From: Asterias rubens
Lineage: Eukaryota > Echinodermata > Asteroidea > Forcipulatida > Asteriidae
Assembly (NCBI RefSeq): GCF_902459465.1
Contig: NC_047066.1
Location: forward strand, 7,567,047-7,631,046
Length of the DNA stretch: 64,000 nucleotides
Reading direction: 5' to 3'
The notes beneath the pieces were generated by a model. The model saw nothing but the letters and a program-made list of their open reading frames with translations, made no database searches and had not been told where the DNA came from. Positions 34,101-45,226 of the stretch are shown here, piece by piece (position 1 is the stretch's first letter; the number at the start of each line of letters is the position of its first letter). The translations under genes and the position numbers were made by a program.

Positions 34101-35614
34101 TGGGAATCAATGTCCATGTGTGCCACGCAGCAAAGTGCAAATTTAGCCCATTTGGAATGTTACATGATACATACTTGTTGACTCCCAGAATGGTGAGCGT
34201 GGCATAGTGCTTGCAAGGGGTCAGTACTGCCTACAAACCCGTTTATGCATTTACAGTGGTGGAAGTACTTTTGCTGCGAGTAGAATGGTTTGAACCTGAA
34301 CAATAATATCCACACACTTTGAAAAGTTTTGTTTGACAATATATATGTATGTGCTTTTATCACTCTGTAATGTAGCAACATATAGATATCTTGCATTGGC
34401 TGCCATAACTGAGGTCAACATTATGAAAATGTGCATGCCAAAACAGACTGCACAATCTTCAGCAATTGATAGGGCTTCTTTTGGTCTCAGTGAAGACTCC
34501 GTTTAAGCTTATGGCATCATGACCAAAGGAGGTCTCCAATACTCTTATCATCATGGGATTTGTGGTTTTTCTTTATGTTTACAGTTTTACCGAGTGAGAA
34601 ATTGTGTCAGTTTTTCCTGCCCACACTGCCCTCGTTGGTGCGAATATGCCAGGCTTTCCCTCCGATGTACGAAGATGTTACGTCTCTCCTGACGCAGATC
34701 GGTCGTATGTGCATATCCCGTATGGCCACAGTGAACAGCCCAATGGCAACTGGTAAGTACAGCATGGATAAACAAAATCTAAGACTGCGGAGTGCGTCTG
34801 CTGAGTTTGCTCTGAGATGAGTTCGCTCTTAGATGATCCCGATGGTTTGCTTTGAGATGCAGTATTCTTCTTTTGCACTATCTTTACTAAAGTTTACCCT
34901 GGAAATTTGGCGGTCCTCGGCCATTGCTTGACCTTGTGGTTCAGCCCTGTGAAGGAGTTCCATTTCCATATGATGACTCTAACAGAGGGGCTGTCCACTG
35001 CGTTCGAGCAAGCAGCCATTTTGGTTTCCGCATTGTTCATCATACCCATTGGTTGATCCAAAATATGTTGCAATACGCACGAATCAAGGGTTGTCAATAC
35101 TTATATAATTTGTTTTTACCCTTACACCAATGTGTATTAAACACTGTATACTCAGTACTTTCCTGAGTTCTGTGAAAAAAATCTACAGACAAATCACTCA
35201 GTTTGGAATCGAACCCACATTGATAGAGTCTTACCACTAGACCATCGAGCTAGCCTGGTTGCTAGAGGCAATTCGAATCCTATGTGTTAGCAGTGGGTAC
35301 CACAGTGATATCAGCGGTGTCAATACTTTTTGTTCTAAGTCGACAGAGAGAGAGAGAAGCCCTTCTACAATGAGTGTTACATGAGACTTGACCTTTTTAT
35401 CTGAAGTATCAAACTTAATCTGTGATCTGGGGTTTGTTTGTGTTACTTTGCAGGACTGGACAGCAGTAGTGCAGGCCTCTTCATGGCTAAAGACAGGCAG
35501 TGTTTACCAGAGCATCTGAATCTGCGTAACAGTGACCGAGTGTTGCACATGGCCGTGGAAAACACCTTCAGAGATATCGTCAAACTCGCCGTCGTCAACA
35601 AGAAAGTCTTCTAG
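19106..35614 (+). CDS. INTS2: Integrator complex subunit 2 (INTS2)
   Basis: There are 22 exons: 19106-19389, 20116-20248, 20876-20975, 21567-21680, 22400-22530, 22945-23118, 24014-24189, 25169-25303, 25796-25864, 26408-26522, 27052-27120, 27502-27636, 28399-28699, 29286-29570, 30102-30303, 30807-30923, 31858-32098, 32630-32740, 33464-33571, 33883-33988, 34585-34752 and 35454-35614. They total 3435 bp (1144 residues plus stop), all GT-AG and in frame. INTS2 is a helical scaffold subunit of Integrator, the nuclear complex that cleaves snRNA and other nascent transcripts and attenuates RNA polymerase II. Family landmarks in order: LLPCLVRMSLCAP, VVNSIVALLSVDFNALEQDA, CELFESEVYLEE, LVANVPDSFF, NGERQDEESYGGRRRT, FVSGLLLGSN, IIDLVCSTLGMK, DPLIVLRCD, FQGYPSELLPITVAGIPSMH and LPKSLSVARLAVNVMSTLLT. 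The length is close to the vertebrate form (about 1200); the difference is mainly in linkers. Junction 6-7 (RNGQK|NKGESTSS) was chosen by alignment. The ATG at 19106 matches the family N-terminus. Confidence 0.96.
19618..19688. repeat. Fold-back in INTS2 intron 1
   Basis: AGTTGCGACTTATAAC... pairs with ...TTTAATATCGCAACT, and the centre CCGACGGCCGTCAGG is itself near-palindromic. 20002-20078 is a second, similar hairpin (GTTGCGATGATCGTAAT / GATACGATCGTCGTCAAC) just before exon 2. Confidence 0.65.
20270..20752 (-). mobile_element. Dispersed repeat plus inverted M1 MITE
   Basis: 20270-20445 is the CAAGGCGATTGCC / GGTGCCCTTGGTGCCCTTG repeat. 20450-20752 is a diverged, reversed copy of MITE M1, ending GGTGTCCAGTGCCTTTAA. 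Both are in INTS2 intron 2. Confidence 0.6.
20985..21566 (+). repeat. INTS2 intron 3: F3-type fragment, otherwise unassigned
   Basis: 20985-21095 (AACCCTCCCTC, ATGCCAGCCTTCAGCATGGT) resembles dispersed element F3. 21100-21460 is not recognised; it could be an old transposon remnant. Confidence 0.4.
21806..21957. mobile_element. 152-bp MITE, CTCAGACTAT ends
   Basis: CTCAGACTATAGAGACAGTT followed by GCTATGTC at the left matches the complement of GACATAGCAACTGTTTCGAT followed by AGTCTGAG at the right. The terminal repeats are about 28 bp. It is in INTS2 intron 4. Confidence 0.8.
22178..22336. mobile_element. MITE, relative of 13262-13545
   Basis: TTTCACAATCTATTAAAGAT followed by ACATCTTAAGAT pairs with ATCAATCTAAAGCTCTTTGA followed by AATTGG. 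It is in INTS2 intron 4. Confidence 0.5.
23147..23735 (+). repeat. 118-bp tandem repeat, about 5 copies
   Basis: Successive copies start at a spacing of 118 bp. The markers GATAGATTCACTTTGCCAGT and GTACACAGTCAACCCTCTTA recur in each. The unit is the inner part of dispersed element F3 (29610-29825). Open frames running through it are repeat artefacts. It lies in INTS2 intron 6. Confidence 0.9.
24240..24800. repeat. Dispersed-repeat patchwork in INTS2 intron 7
   Basis: 24290-24420 is related to the GGGCACCAAGG repeat. 24580-24620 (GGGTGAGAGTCATTGCTGAC) is related to the array unit. 24756-24777 is a solo end of the MITE at 18076-18222. Confidence 0.5.
24880..25045 (-). mobile_element. tRNA-derived SINE, minus orientation
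   Basis: The reverse B box is GGATTCGAACC (24954-24964). The complement reads GGTCAGGTTGGAGTAGTGGT as the A-box arm. A roughly 80-bp tail runs to the left. It is in INTS2 intron 7. Confidence 0.65.
25880..26115 (+). mobile_element. LINE remnant, reverse-transcriptase C-terminal tail
   Basis: A plus frame near 25996 reads KWRDDIRYYTG then TARHRDEWN. This matches the RW.DDI...A.dR..W signature at the C-terminus of many non-LTR retrotransposon polymerases. It is a short relic in INTS2 intron 9. Confidence 0.55.
26278..26380 (+). mobile_element. tRNA-like SINE relic
   Basis: TTAGCTCGGTGGTCTAGTGG followed by TAAGAC is an A-box arm. It is followed by GGGGGTTGAACAAAGAATTG, the inverted tail of the SINE at 1440-1600. 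Confidence 0.45.
27262..27428 (+). mobile_element. MITE M1, 3' half
   Basis: CTTTTATTAGGCATCTGGAA to AAGGTGTCCAGTGCCTTTAC matches the right half of the full M1 copy at 27893-28276. It is in INTS2 intron 11. Confidence 0.7.
27893..28276 (+). mobile_element. MITE M1, full-length copy
   Basis: It starts TTAAAGGCAGTGGACAC and ends GGTGTCCATTGTCTTAA. The centre is a hairpin (GAGACCTCAGAATTAG / TTTTGAGGTCTCGAAATCAA). Other copies are at 57052-57511, 58217-58601 and 62686-63091, with partial copies at 20450-20752, 27262-27428, 60500-60735 and 63307-63480. It is in INTS2 intron 12. Confidence 0.85.
28718..29255 (+). repeat. Degenerate minisatellite split by a LINE tail
   Basis: Variants of GGTCAAGCCTACCCTGGTTT and CACTTCTACCCTAGCTTAAA fill 28718-28805 and 29040-29250. 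Between them, 28806-29039 starts with (TAA)n and TATTTATTCCGTGC, a minus-oriented LINE-type 3' end. It is in INTS2 intron 13. Confidence 0.65.
29610..29825 (-). mobile_element. Dispersed element F3
   Basis: CAAACAGTAGGAAGGTTGAC ... CAGTCGGACAGTAGGAGGGT followed by TAA. The ATATTGCAGGCTGGCATAG core matches the 118-bp tandem unit in complement. It is in INTS2 intron 14. Confidence 0.65.
30370..30640 (+). repeat. Two-copy tandem duplication, about 130-bp unit
   Basis: CACGGT.CCACTTACTCCTG to TTTACTAAGCGTAGAAAACAT occurs twice, from about 30377 and 30509, with few differences. It is in INTS2 intron 15. Confidence 0.85.
31010..31320 (+). mobile_element. Full tRNA-derived SINE
   Basis: The tRNA-like head carries TTGGCTTGTGCGTAAAGCGC (A-box region) and GGTTCGATTCC (31067-31077, B box). 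A unique body of about 220 bp and an (ATT)n tail at about 31328 follow. It is in INTS2 intron 16. Confidence 0.75.
31595..31790 (-). mobile_element. SINE family S1 copy
   Basis: TTTACGTCCCATTTGAAGGA, TTAAGTGTCTTGCTTAGGAA, the reverse B box GGGAATTGAACCC and GTCCGGTGCTCTTCACCG, in that order. The same order of blocks occurs at 36150-36340. It is in INTS2 intron 16. Confidence 0.7.
32780..32945 (+). repeat. Two-copy direct repeat, about 85 bp
   Basis: GGTGACAGAATTATTTT..CTTG then AACTCGAG..TAAG occurs at about 32794 and 32877. It is in INTS2 intron 18. Confidence 0.7.
32980..33120 (-). mobile_element. SINE S1 fragment
   Basis: CTTATCCCGTCCAAAGTACA, GATGGTTAAGTATCTTGCTC and GACTGGGAAGCTAACCCACA are decayed S1 blocks. 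It is in INTS2 intron 18. Confidence 0.5.
35195..35275 (-). mobile_element. tRNA-like SINE relic
   Basis: GGAATCGAACCCACATTGAT then TCTTACCACTAGACCATCGA followed by GCTAGCC: a reversed tRNA-like head, in the last INTS2 intron. Confidence 0.5.
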
Positions 35615-36105
35615 ACCCAGACCCATCATAATGGACGAAGACATTCTTATGGATGAATTGCGCATGATGTCATTGGCGACCATCTTTGATGTAAAACAAT
35701 GGAAACATGTACATACCGCGCAAGACTCTTAGCCAATGATATCCTCTCTCGCATGCACGTTTCATCAACGATTGCGAAAATGCGAAACCCTTTGGCAAAA
35801 CCCTCTGGTAGATGCCATTTCCCTTTAGGCTTTATGTGTGGACTGGAAGTACAATTTCAGCCAATGCACAAACAAGTCCTGCCAGCAGACATCTCCCACT
35901 CATCACTGGTCGGGAACAGCTTGGATTCTCTCCGCCCAAATATGCGTCCCTCCAGCCTCGACATCATTACAAGTTCAGCATTCTTCTCAAGATGAGCAGA
36001 GTATACTGTTCCCATAGGAGATTTACACATTATTTTTATATATTTCTTGTATTGAAACTAAGGGTGCCTCATAAGTGAACTTAATCACTGTAGCTGACAA
36101 GCCTC

Positions 36106-36111
36106 AATAAA
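36106..36111 (+). terminator. Poly(A) signal of INTS2
   Basis: The first canonical AATAAA after the INTS2 stop, 492 bp downstream. Confidence 0.65.
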
Positions 36112-36149
36112 CCTGTCAAAAAGGATTTTCTCTCTGAACTAGAAACACC

Positions 36150-36340
36150 GAGGTGTTGTGGGTTTTAATGGCACTACCAATGCTTGTACATTAAACTACT
36201 GCTTAATATCCCATCCGAAGGACAAATCAACTAGTGTATAAAAGTTTCTTGCTCAAGGACACAAGTGCCACGACCGGGACTCGAACCCACTCACTGCTGA
36301 TCAGAAACACCAAAGCTCTTAATCAGTTTGCCACAATTCA
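36150..36340 (-). mobile_element. SINE family S1 copy
   Basis: CATCCGAAGGACAAATCAAC, AGTTTCTTGCTCAAGGACAC, GACCGGGACTCGAACCCAC and CTGCTGATCAGAAACACCAA in the S1 order. It lies just past the INTS2 poly(A) signal. Confidence 0.7.
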
Positions 36341-36681
36341 CATGATTGAACTCGCAAGTTTACTAACAAAGCCTAATGCCGTCAATGCGGATTGTACTCA
36401 ATGTAAATCTATCAGTACGCAAGAAGCATACCTATAAAGTATCCCAAGCGTCCCATATTTATCAATATTGGACTCCAATATATACAACATGGTTGTGTGT
36501 GGGAACAGTATAAATGGGACTTGTGTTACACCAAGCAAGTGACAAGGATCTTTAAATGTTTCCACCCAGTTAACAAAATTCACCACCATCACATACTCTC
36601 AGCAATGCAGTGAAAAGACTGATAAAAAATCATGAAGAGATGTGAGACCCAAACATCAAAACTGAAAACTTTAGAAAATGC

Positions 36682-37069
36682 TTAAAGCAATCGCACAACA
36701 TCCCGCACAACATCGGTAAACATTATTATCCAAAGGCCCACACTTCGTGTATCACAACTTATATATAAAATAACAAACCTGTCAAAATTTAGGCTCAATC
36801 GGTCATCGGATTCGGGAGAAAATAACAGCAAAACCCACCCTTGTTTCCGCACGTTTCGCCCTGTCATGACATGTGTTTAAAATAAATCCGTTATTCTCGA
36901 TATCGAGAATTGATAATTGTTTTAATGTTTTCTCGAAAAGTAAAGCATTTCATGGAATAATTATTCAAGGGAAGTCTTTCACCATTACCTTCTGTAAACC
37001 CCATAAGTTATTTGTAAATCTGTGAACTTTTAAGTTTGTTCTGTTCAGAAAGTGTCCAATGGCTTTAAT
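36682..37069 (+). mobile_element. MITE M2 (founder copy at array edge)
   Basis: It shares its body with the intact copy at 48082-48440 (AGGCCCACACTTCGTGTATC, TAAAGCATTTCATGGAATAA, GTCCAATGGCTTTAA end). Its right 50 bp are the first bases of every unit of the 1.61-kb array. Confidence 0.75.
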
Positions 37070-40000
37070 ACATGTAGGAAGCTCAAACTTTTTCTATTGA
37101 AGACTTGTGTTTGAACTTCAAACGATCATGTAATCCAGAAATAATGTATCAGAATGCCACTGTTTTACCCAGGACATAGATTAAGAAATGTTGAGATTTC
37201 TATTTAGTTGAAGTCAATATTGTATATCACATGTCTGTATATAAAGTGTATTTTCTACACATGTTGTATTAAAGAAATGTACAAAGACTTGAAAGTTTCT
37301 TTCTCAGTTGTTGGATGTGTGTAGTTTGGAAATTATTATAGTTATTTTGCCATCATACTGTCGGGTACAAATCTATCAATCGTTTTTGTGTAATTCTACC
37401 TTGGCCCCCCAAATCCCTATTTCATCCTTCAAAGACATTTCTGCTTGCACGCACAACAAGATTTTGCATACTGCCAGCTCCAAAGCTATCATTCGTTTTT
37501 GTGTACCTCTAAAAAACATGATATATAGGACCTAAATGCAGGGATGAGATTGTTCAGACTTTTGGCTGAATCCAGACTTTTTATGTCGACCTGGTGAAGA
37601 AAATCAGACAATATTTTTCTCCACAAATAAAGAAATCCTGCTCATTGGTCTACTTCTCTAGTGCTTTGGATACTGTACCCAAAAGCTCCTTGGAATCTAT
37701 AACCCCAGGGGTTACCAAACAGTAGAAATGGCATCATTTCAACATACCTTTAGAATTTTTATCCAAGTTTCAGACTTTTTCGTTAGTAATGACTCTCACC
37801 CCTGTAAATGTTTTTGCCGTCCTCTACGCAAAGGTTTGCCCCAAACAATGTGACGTAGCAGGACTTTCAATGGTCTAAGAAATTCAAATAAGCAGACACT
37901 TGTGACTTTTAGTCATTGTAACAGATATTTTTCCAAAGTAACTCCAAAGATTGCTCACTGCTTATTGATTTTTAACCTGTATGGTGGTCATTGGTCTTTA
38001 ATAAAGCAACACACGCTATCTTCATCAAAGGACTGCCGCGGCAAATTTCATTTGAGCTGCCCAAAACACACAATTTTGCTGAGCAGCAAAAACAAAACAG
38101 GTGACCTGAAAAACACATTGCAGTGCATATTATTTGTAACTGGTATCCTAAGATTCTTTGCTAAGCAGACAAGCAACATTTCTGCTTAGCAACTTTAAGA
38201 TTAGTTGGCTTCATAAACAATTAATTCGCCACCACGCTAGTTCTTGCCTTCGAATCGACTTTTCAACGGGGGCTCGTGTTTCAGATATTGACTCCCAAGG
38301 CTTTGTACGATGCTAAGCATGATTGCCAATTAGTTGACCAATATTATGTCAGAGCCTTATTACACAGTGAGCAGGTTGAATTGAATTTTCTTTGATATTT
38401 CCCCCGCTCTTCTTAAAGGATTTGGGTACTTTTTCAAAATGTCCATAGATTTACATTAAACTTACTGGGTTTGAATATAATGATAGTGGAAAGCTTCCCT
38501 TCAAATATTACTTACTGAGGTGCTGTAGTTTTTGAGAAATGAGTAAAACAATGTCAAGAAAATACGTTTGTAAATTATTTTCGTGTGAATGTTTTACTCA
38601 TTTCCCAAAAACTACAGCACCTCAGCACGTAATAATCTGTGAACTTTTAATTGTTGTTTTGTTCAGAAAGTGTCCAATGGCTTTAATAGGAAGCTCAAAC
38701 TTTTTCTATTGAAGACTTGTGTTTGAACTTCAAACGATCATGTAATCCAGAAATAATGCATCAGAATGCCACTGTTTTACCCAGGACATAGATTAAGAAA
38801 TGTTGAGATTTCTATTTCGTTGAAGTCAATACTGTATATCACATGTCTGTATATAAAGTGTATTTTCTACACATGTTGTATTAAAGAAATGTACAAAGAC
38901 TTGAAAGTTTCTTTCTCAGTTGTTGGATGTGTGTAGTTTGGAAATTATTATAGGTATTTTGCCATCATACTGTCGGGTACAAATCTATCAATCGTTTTTG
39001 TGTAATTCTACCTTGGCCCCCCAAATCCCTATTTCATCCTTCAAAGACATTTCTGCTTGCACGCACAACAAGATTTTGCATACTGCCAGCTCCAAAGCTA
39101 TCATTCGTTTTTGTGTACCTCTAAAAAACATGATATATATGACCTAAATGCAGGGATGAGATTGTTCAGACTTTTGGCTGAATTCAGACTTTTTATGTCG
39201 ACCTGGTGAAGAAAATCAGAAAATATTTTTTCCCCACAAATAAAGAAATCCTGCTCATTGGTTCTACTTCTCTAGTGCTTTGGATACTGTTCCCAAAAGC
39301 TCCTTGGAATCTATAACCCCAGGGGTTGCCAAACGGTAGAAATGGCATCATTTCAACATACCTTTAGAATTTTTATCCAAGTTTCAGACTTTTTCGTTAG
39401 TAATGACTCTCACCCCTGTAAATGTGTTTGCCGTCCTCTACGCAAAGGTTTTCCCCAAACAATGTGACGTAGCAGGACTTTCAATGGTCTAAGAAATTCA
39501 AATAAGCAGACACTTGTGACTTTTAGTCATTGTAACAGATATTTTTCCAAAGTAACTCCAAAGATTGCTCACTGCTTATTGATTTTTAACCTGTATGGTG
39601 GTCATTGGTCTTTAATAAAGCAACACACGCTATCTTCATCAAAGGACTGCCGCGGAAAATTTCATTTGAGCTGCCCAAAACACACAATTTTGCTGAGCAG
39701 CAAAAACAAAACAGGTGACCTGAAAAACACATTGCAGTGCATATTATTTGTAACTGGTATCCTAAGATTCTTTGCTAAGCAGACAAGCAACATTTCTGCT
39801 TAGCAACTTTAAGATTAGTTGGCTTCATAAACAATTAATTCGCCACCACGCTAGTTCTTGCCTTCGAATCGACTTTTCAACGGGGGCTCGTGTTTCAGAT
39901 ATTGAATCCCAAGGCTTTGTACGATGCTAAGCATGATTGCCAATTAGTTGACCAATATTATGTCAGAGCCTTATTACACAGTGAGCAGGTTGAATTGAAT

Positions 40001-43000
40001 TTTCTTTGATATTTCCCCCGCTCTTCTTAAAGGATTTGGGTACTTTTTCAAAATGTCCATAGATTTACATTAAACTTACTGGGTTTGAAGATAATGATAG
40101 TGGAAAGCTTCCCTTCAAATATTACTTACTGAGGTGCTGTAGTTTTTGAGAAATGAGTAAAACAATGTCAAGAAAATACGTTTGTAAATTATTTTCGTGT
40201 GAATGTTTTACTCATTTCCCAAAAACTACAGCACCTCAGCACGTAATAATCTGTGAACTTTTAATTGTTGTTTTGTTCAGAAAGTGTCCAATGGCTTTAA
40301 TAGGAAGCTCAAACTTTTTCTATTGAAGACTTGTGTTTGAACTTCAAACGATCATGTAATCCAGAAATAATGCATCAGAATGCCACTGTTTTACCCAGGA
40401 CATAGATTAAGAAATGTTGAGATTTCTATTTCGTTGAAGTCAATACTGTATATCACATGTCTGTATATAAAGTGTATTTTCTACACATGTTGTATTAAAG
40501 AAATGTACAAAGACTTGAAAGTTTCTTTCTCAGTTGTTGGATGTGTGTAGTTTGGAAATTATTATAGGTATTTTGCCATCATACTGTCGGGTACAAATCT
40601 ATCAATCGTTTTTGTGTAATTCTACCTTGGCCCCCCAAATCGCTATTTCATCCTTCAAAGACATTTCTGCTTGCACGCACAACAAGATTTTGCATACTGC
40701 CAGCTCCAAAGCTATCATTCGTTTTTGTGTACCTCTAAAAAACATGATATATAGGACCTAAATGCAGGGATGAGATTGTTCAGACTTTTGGCTGAATTCA
40801 GACTTTTTATGTCGACCTGGTGAAGAAAATCAGAAAATATTTTTTCCCCACAAATAAAGAAATCCTGCTCATTGGTTCTACTTCTCTAGTGCTTTGGATA
40901 CTGTTCCCAAAAGCTCCTTGGAATCTATAACCCCAGGGGTTGCCAAACGGTAGAAATGGCATCATTTCAACATACCTTTAGAATTTTTATCCAAGTTTCA
41001 GACTTTTTCGTTAGTAATGACTCTCACCCCTGTAAATGTGTTTGCCGTCCTCTACGCAAAGGTTTTCCCCAAACAATGTGACGTAGCAGGACTTTCAATG
41101 GTCTAAGAAATTCAAATAAGCAGACACTTGTGACTTTTAGTCATTGTAACAGATATTTTTCCAAAGTAACTCCAAAGATTGCTCACTGCTTATTGATTTT
41201 TAACCTGTATGGTGGTCATTGGTCTTTAATAAAGCAACACACGCTATCTTCATCAAAGGACTGCCGCGGAAAATTTCATTTGAGCTGCCCAAAACACACA
41301 ATTTTGCTGAGCAGCAAAAACAAAACAGGTGACCTGAAAAACACATTGCAGTGCATATTATTTGTAACTGGTATCCTAAGATTCTTTGCTAAGCAGACAA
41401 GCAACATTTCTGCTTAGCAACTTTAAGATTAGTTGGCTTCATAAACAATTAATTCGCCACCACGCTAGTTCTTGCCTTCGAATCGACTTTTCAACGGGGG
41501 CTCGTGTTTCAGATATTGAATCCCAAGGCTTTGTACGATGCTAAGCATGATTGCCAATTAGTTGACCAATATTATGTCAGAGCCTTATTACACAGTGAGC
41601 AGGTTGAATTGAATTTTCTTTGATATTTCCCCCGCTCTTCTTAAAGGATTTGGGTACTTTTTCAAAATGTCCATAGATTTACATTAAACTTACTGGGTTT
41701 GAAGATAATGATAGTGGAAAGCTTCCCTTCAAATATTACTTACTGAGGTGCTGTAGTTTTTGAGAAATGAGTAAAACAATGTCAAGAAAATACGTTTGTA
41801 AATTATTTTCATGTCAATGTTTTACTCATTTCCCAAAAACTACAGCACCTCAGCACGTAATAATCTGTGAACTTTTAATTGTTGTTTTGTTCAGAAAGTG
41901 TCCAATGGCTTTAATAGGAAGCTCAAACTTTTTCTATGGAAGACTTGTGTTTGAACTTCAAACGATCATGTAATCCAGAAATAATGCATCAGAATGCCAC
42001 TGTTTTACCCAGGACATAGATTAAGAAATGTTGAAATTTCTATTTAGTTGAAGTCAATACTGTATATCACATGTCTGTATATAAAGTGTATTTTCTACAC
42101 ATGTTGTATTAAAGAAATGTACAAAGACTTGAAAGTTTCTTTCTCAGTTGTTGGATGTGTGTAGTTTGGAAATTATTATAGGTATTTTGCCATCATACTG
42201 TCGGGTACAAATCTATCAATCGTTTTTGTGTAATTCTACCTTGGCCCCCCAAATCCCTATTTCATCCTTCAAAGACATTTCTGCTTGCACGCACAACAAG
42301 ATTTTGCATACTGCCAGCTCCAAAGCTATCATTCGTTTTTGTGTACCTCTAAAAACATGATATATAGGACCTAAATGCAGGGATGAGATTGTTCAGACTT
42401 TTGGCTGAATTCAGACTTTTTATGTTGACCTGGTGAAGAAAATCAGACAATATTTTTTTCCCACAAATAAAGAAATCCTGCTCATTGGTTCTACTTCTCT
42501 AGTGCTTTGGATACTGTTCCCAAAAGCTCCTTGGAATCTATAACCCCAGGGGTTGCCAAACGGTAGAAATGGCATCATTTCAACATACCTTTAGAATTTT
42601 TATCCAAGTTTCAGACTTTTTCGTTAGTAATGACTCTCACCCCTGTAAATGTGTTTGCCGTCCTCTACGCAAAGGTTTTCCCCAAACAATGTGACGTAGC
42701 AGGACTTTCAATGGTCTAAGAAATTCAAATAAGCAGACACTTGTGACTTTTAGTCATTGTAACAGATATTTTTCCAAAGTAACTCCAAAGATTGCTCACT
42801 GCTTATTGATTTTTAACCTGTATGGTGGTCATTGGTCTTTAATAAAGCAACACACGCTATCTTCATCAAAGGACTGCCGCGGCAAATTTCATTTGAGCTG
42901 CCCAAAACACACAATTTTGCTGAGCAGCAAAAACAAAACAGGTGACCTGAAAAACACATTGCAGTGCATATTATTTGTAACTGGTATCCTAAGATTCTTT

Positions 43001-45122
43001 GCTAAGCAGACAAGCAACATTTCTGCTTAGCAACTTTAAGATTAGTTGGCTTCATAAACAATTAATTCGCCACCACGCTAGTTCTTGCCTTCGAATCGAC
43101 TTTTCAACGGGGGCTCGTGTTTCAGATATTGACTCCCAAGGCTTTGTACGATGCTAAGCATGATTGCCAATTAGTTGACCAATATTATGTCAGAGCCTTA
43201 TTACACAGTGAGCAGGTTGAATTGAATTTTCTTTGATATTTCCCCCGCTCTTCTTAAAGGATTTGGGTACTTTTTCAAAATGTCCATAGATTTACATTAA
43301 ACTTACTGGGTTTGAAGATAATGATAGTGGAAAGCTTCCATTCAAATATTACTTACTGAGGTGCTGTAGTTTTTGAGAAATGAGTAAAACAATGTCAAGA
43401 AAATACGTTTGTAAATTATTTTCGTGTGAATGTTTTACTCATTTCCCAAAAACTACAGCACCTCAGCACGTAATAATCTGTGAACTTTTAATTGTTGTTT
43501 TGTTCAGAAAGTGTCCAATGGCTTTAATAGGAAGCTCAAACTTTTTCTATTGAAGACTTGTGTTTGAACTTCAAACGATCATGTAATCCAGAAATAATGC
43601 ATCAGAATGCCACTGTTTTACCCAGGACATAGATTAAGAAATGTTGAGATTTCTATTTCGTTGAAGTCAATACTGTATATCACATGTCTGTATATAAAGT
43701 GTATTTTCTACACATGTTGTATTAAAGAAATGTACAAAGACTTGAAAGTTTCTTTCTCAGTTGTTGGATGTGTGTAGTTTGGAAATTATTATAGGTATTT
43801 TGCCATCATACTGTCGGGTACAAATCTATCAATCGTTTTTGTGTAATTCTACCTTGGCCCCCCAAATCGCTATTTCATCCTTCAAAGACATTTCTGCTTG
43901 CACGCACAACAAGATTTTGCATACTGCCAGCTCCAAAGCTATCATTCGTTTTTGTGTACCTCTAAAAAACATGATATATAGGACCTAAATGCAGGGATGA
44001 GATTGTTCAGACTTTTGGCTGAATTCAGACTTTTTATGTCGACCTGGTGAAGAAAATCAGACAATATGTTTTTCCCACAAATAAAGAAATCCTGCTCATT
44101 GGTTCTACTTCTCTAGTGCTTTGGATACTGTTCCCAAAAGCTCCTTGGAATCTATAACCCCAGGGGTTGCCAAACGGTAGAAATGGCATCATTTCAACAT
44201 ACCTTTAGAATTTTTATCCAAGTTTCAGACTTTTTCGTTAGTAATGACTCTCACCCCTGTAAATGTGTTTGCCGTCCTCTACGCAAAGGTTTTCCCCAAA
44301 CAATGTGACGTAGCAGGACTTTAATTGGTCTAAGAAATTCAAATAAGCAGACACATGTGACTTTTAGTCATTGTAAGAGATATTTTTCCAAAATAACTTC
44401 AAAGATTGCTCACTGCTTATTGATTTTTAACCTGTATGGTGGTCCTTGGGCCTTTACTCAGCAACACACGCTATCTTCATCAAAGGACTGCCGCGGCAAA
44501 TTTCATTTGAGCTGCCCAAAAGACACAATTTTGCTGAGCAGCAAAAACAAAACAGGTGACCTGAAAAACACATTGCAGTGCATATTATTTGTAACTGGTA
44601 TCCTAAGATTCTTTGCTAAGCAGACAAGCAACATTTCTGCTTAGCAACTTTAAGATTAGTTGGCTTCATAAACAATTAATTCGCCACCACGCTAGTTCTT
44701 GCCTTCGAATCGACTTTTCAACGGGGGCTCGTGTTTCAGATACTGACTCCCAAGGCTTTGTACGATGCTAAGCATGATGGCCAATTAGTTGACCAATATT
44801 ATGTCAGAGCCTTATTACACAGTGAGCAGGTTGAACTGAATTTTCTTTGATATTTCCCCCGCTCTTCTTAAAGGATTTGGGTACTTTTTCAAAATGTCCA
44901 TAGATTTACATTAAACTTACTGGGTTTGAAGATAATGATAGTGGAAAACTTCCCTTCAAATATTACTTACTGAGGTGCTGTAGTTTTTGAGAAATGAGTA
45001 AAACAATGTCAAGAAAATACGTTTGTAAATGATTAAAATAATTTTCGTCTCATGAGACGAAAATTATTTTCATGTCAATGTTTTACTCATTTCCCAAAAA
45101 CTACAGCACCTCAGCACGTAAT
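37017..45122 (+). repeat. Five-copy tandem array, 1.61-kb unit
   Basis: Units start at 37017, 38634, 40248, 41862 and 43475 (lengths about 1617, 1614, 1614, 1613 and 1648). Each begins AATCTGTGAACTTTTAA and ends CTACAGCACCTCAGCACGTA. Units differ by scattered substitutions and 1-bp indels. The last unit also carries about 30 extra bp and a diverged patch at 44320-44460. Each unit is a mosaic: the right end of MITE M2, a CCAAAAGCTCCTTGGAATCT block shared with 14880-15020, a TTGCTAAGCAG-type MITE piece, and the left arm plus centre of fold-back F1. Open frames repeated in every unit follow from duplication and have no family features. Confidence 0.95.
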
Positions 45123-45226
45123 ATTTTCAGGGAAGCTTTCTACTATCATTATCTTCAAACTGTGTAAGTTTAGTGTACATCTGTGAACATTGTGTTTTTT
45201 GTCATACAAAAGTTACATAGACCTTT
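44873..45226. mobile_element. Intact fold-back element F1
   Basis: The left arm runs from AAAGGATTTGGGTAC and the right arm ends TTACATAGACCTTT. The two arms are complementary over most of their length. The centre is a perfect palindrome, AATTTTCGTCTCA/TGAGACGAAAATT (around 45040-45065). Only this last array unit keeps the palindrome and the full right arm. The nearest relative is 1291-1817. Confidence 0.75.

Noticed and set aside
37308-44644. Two open frames (75 and 95 codons, starting MLDVCSLEI and MTFSHC) repeated almost unchanged in all five array units
   Set aside because: Constancy is explained by recent tandem duplication. The frames cross pieces of MITEs and show no domain or signal features.
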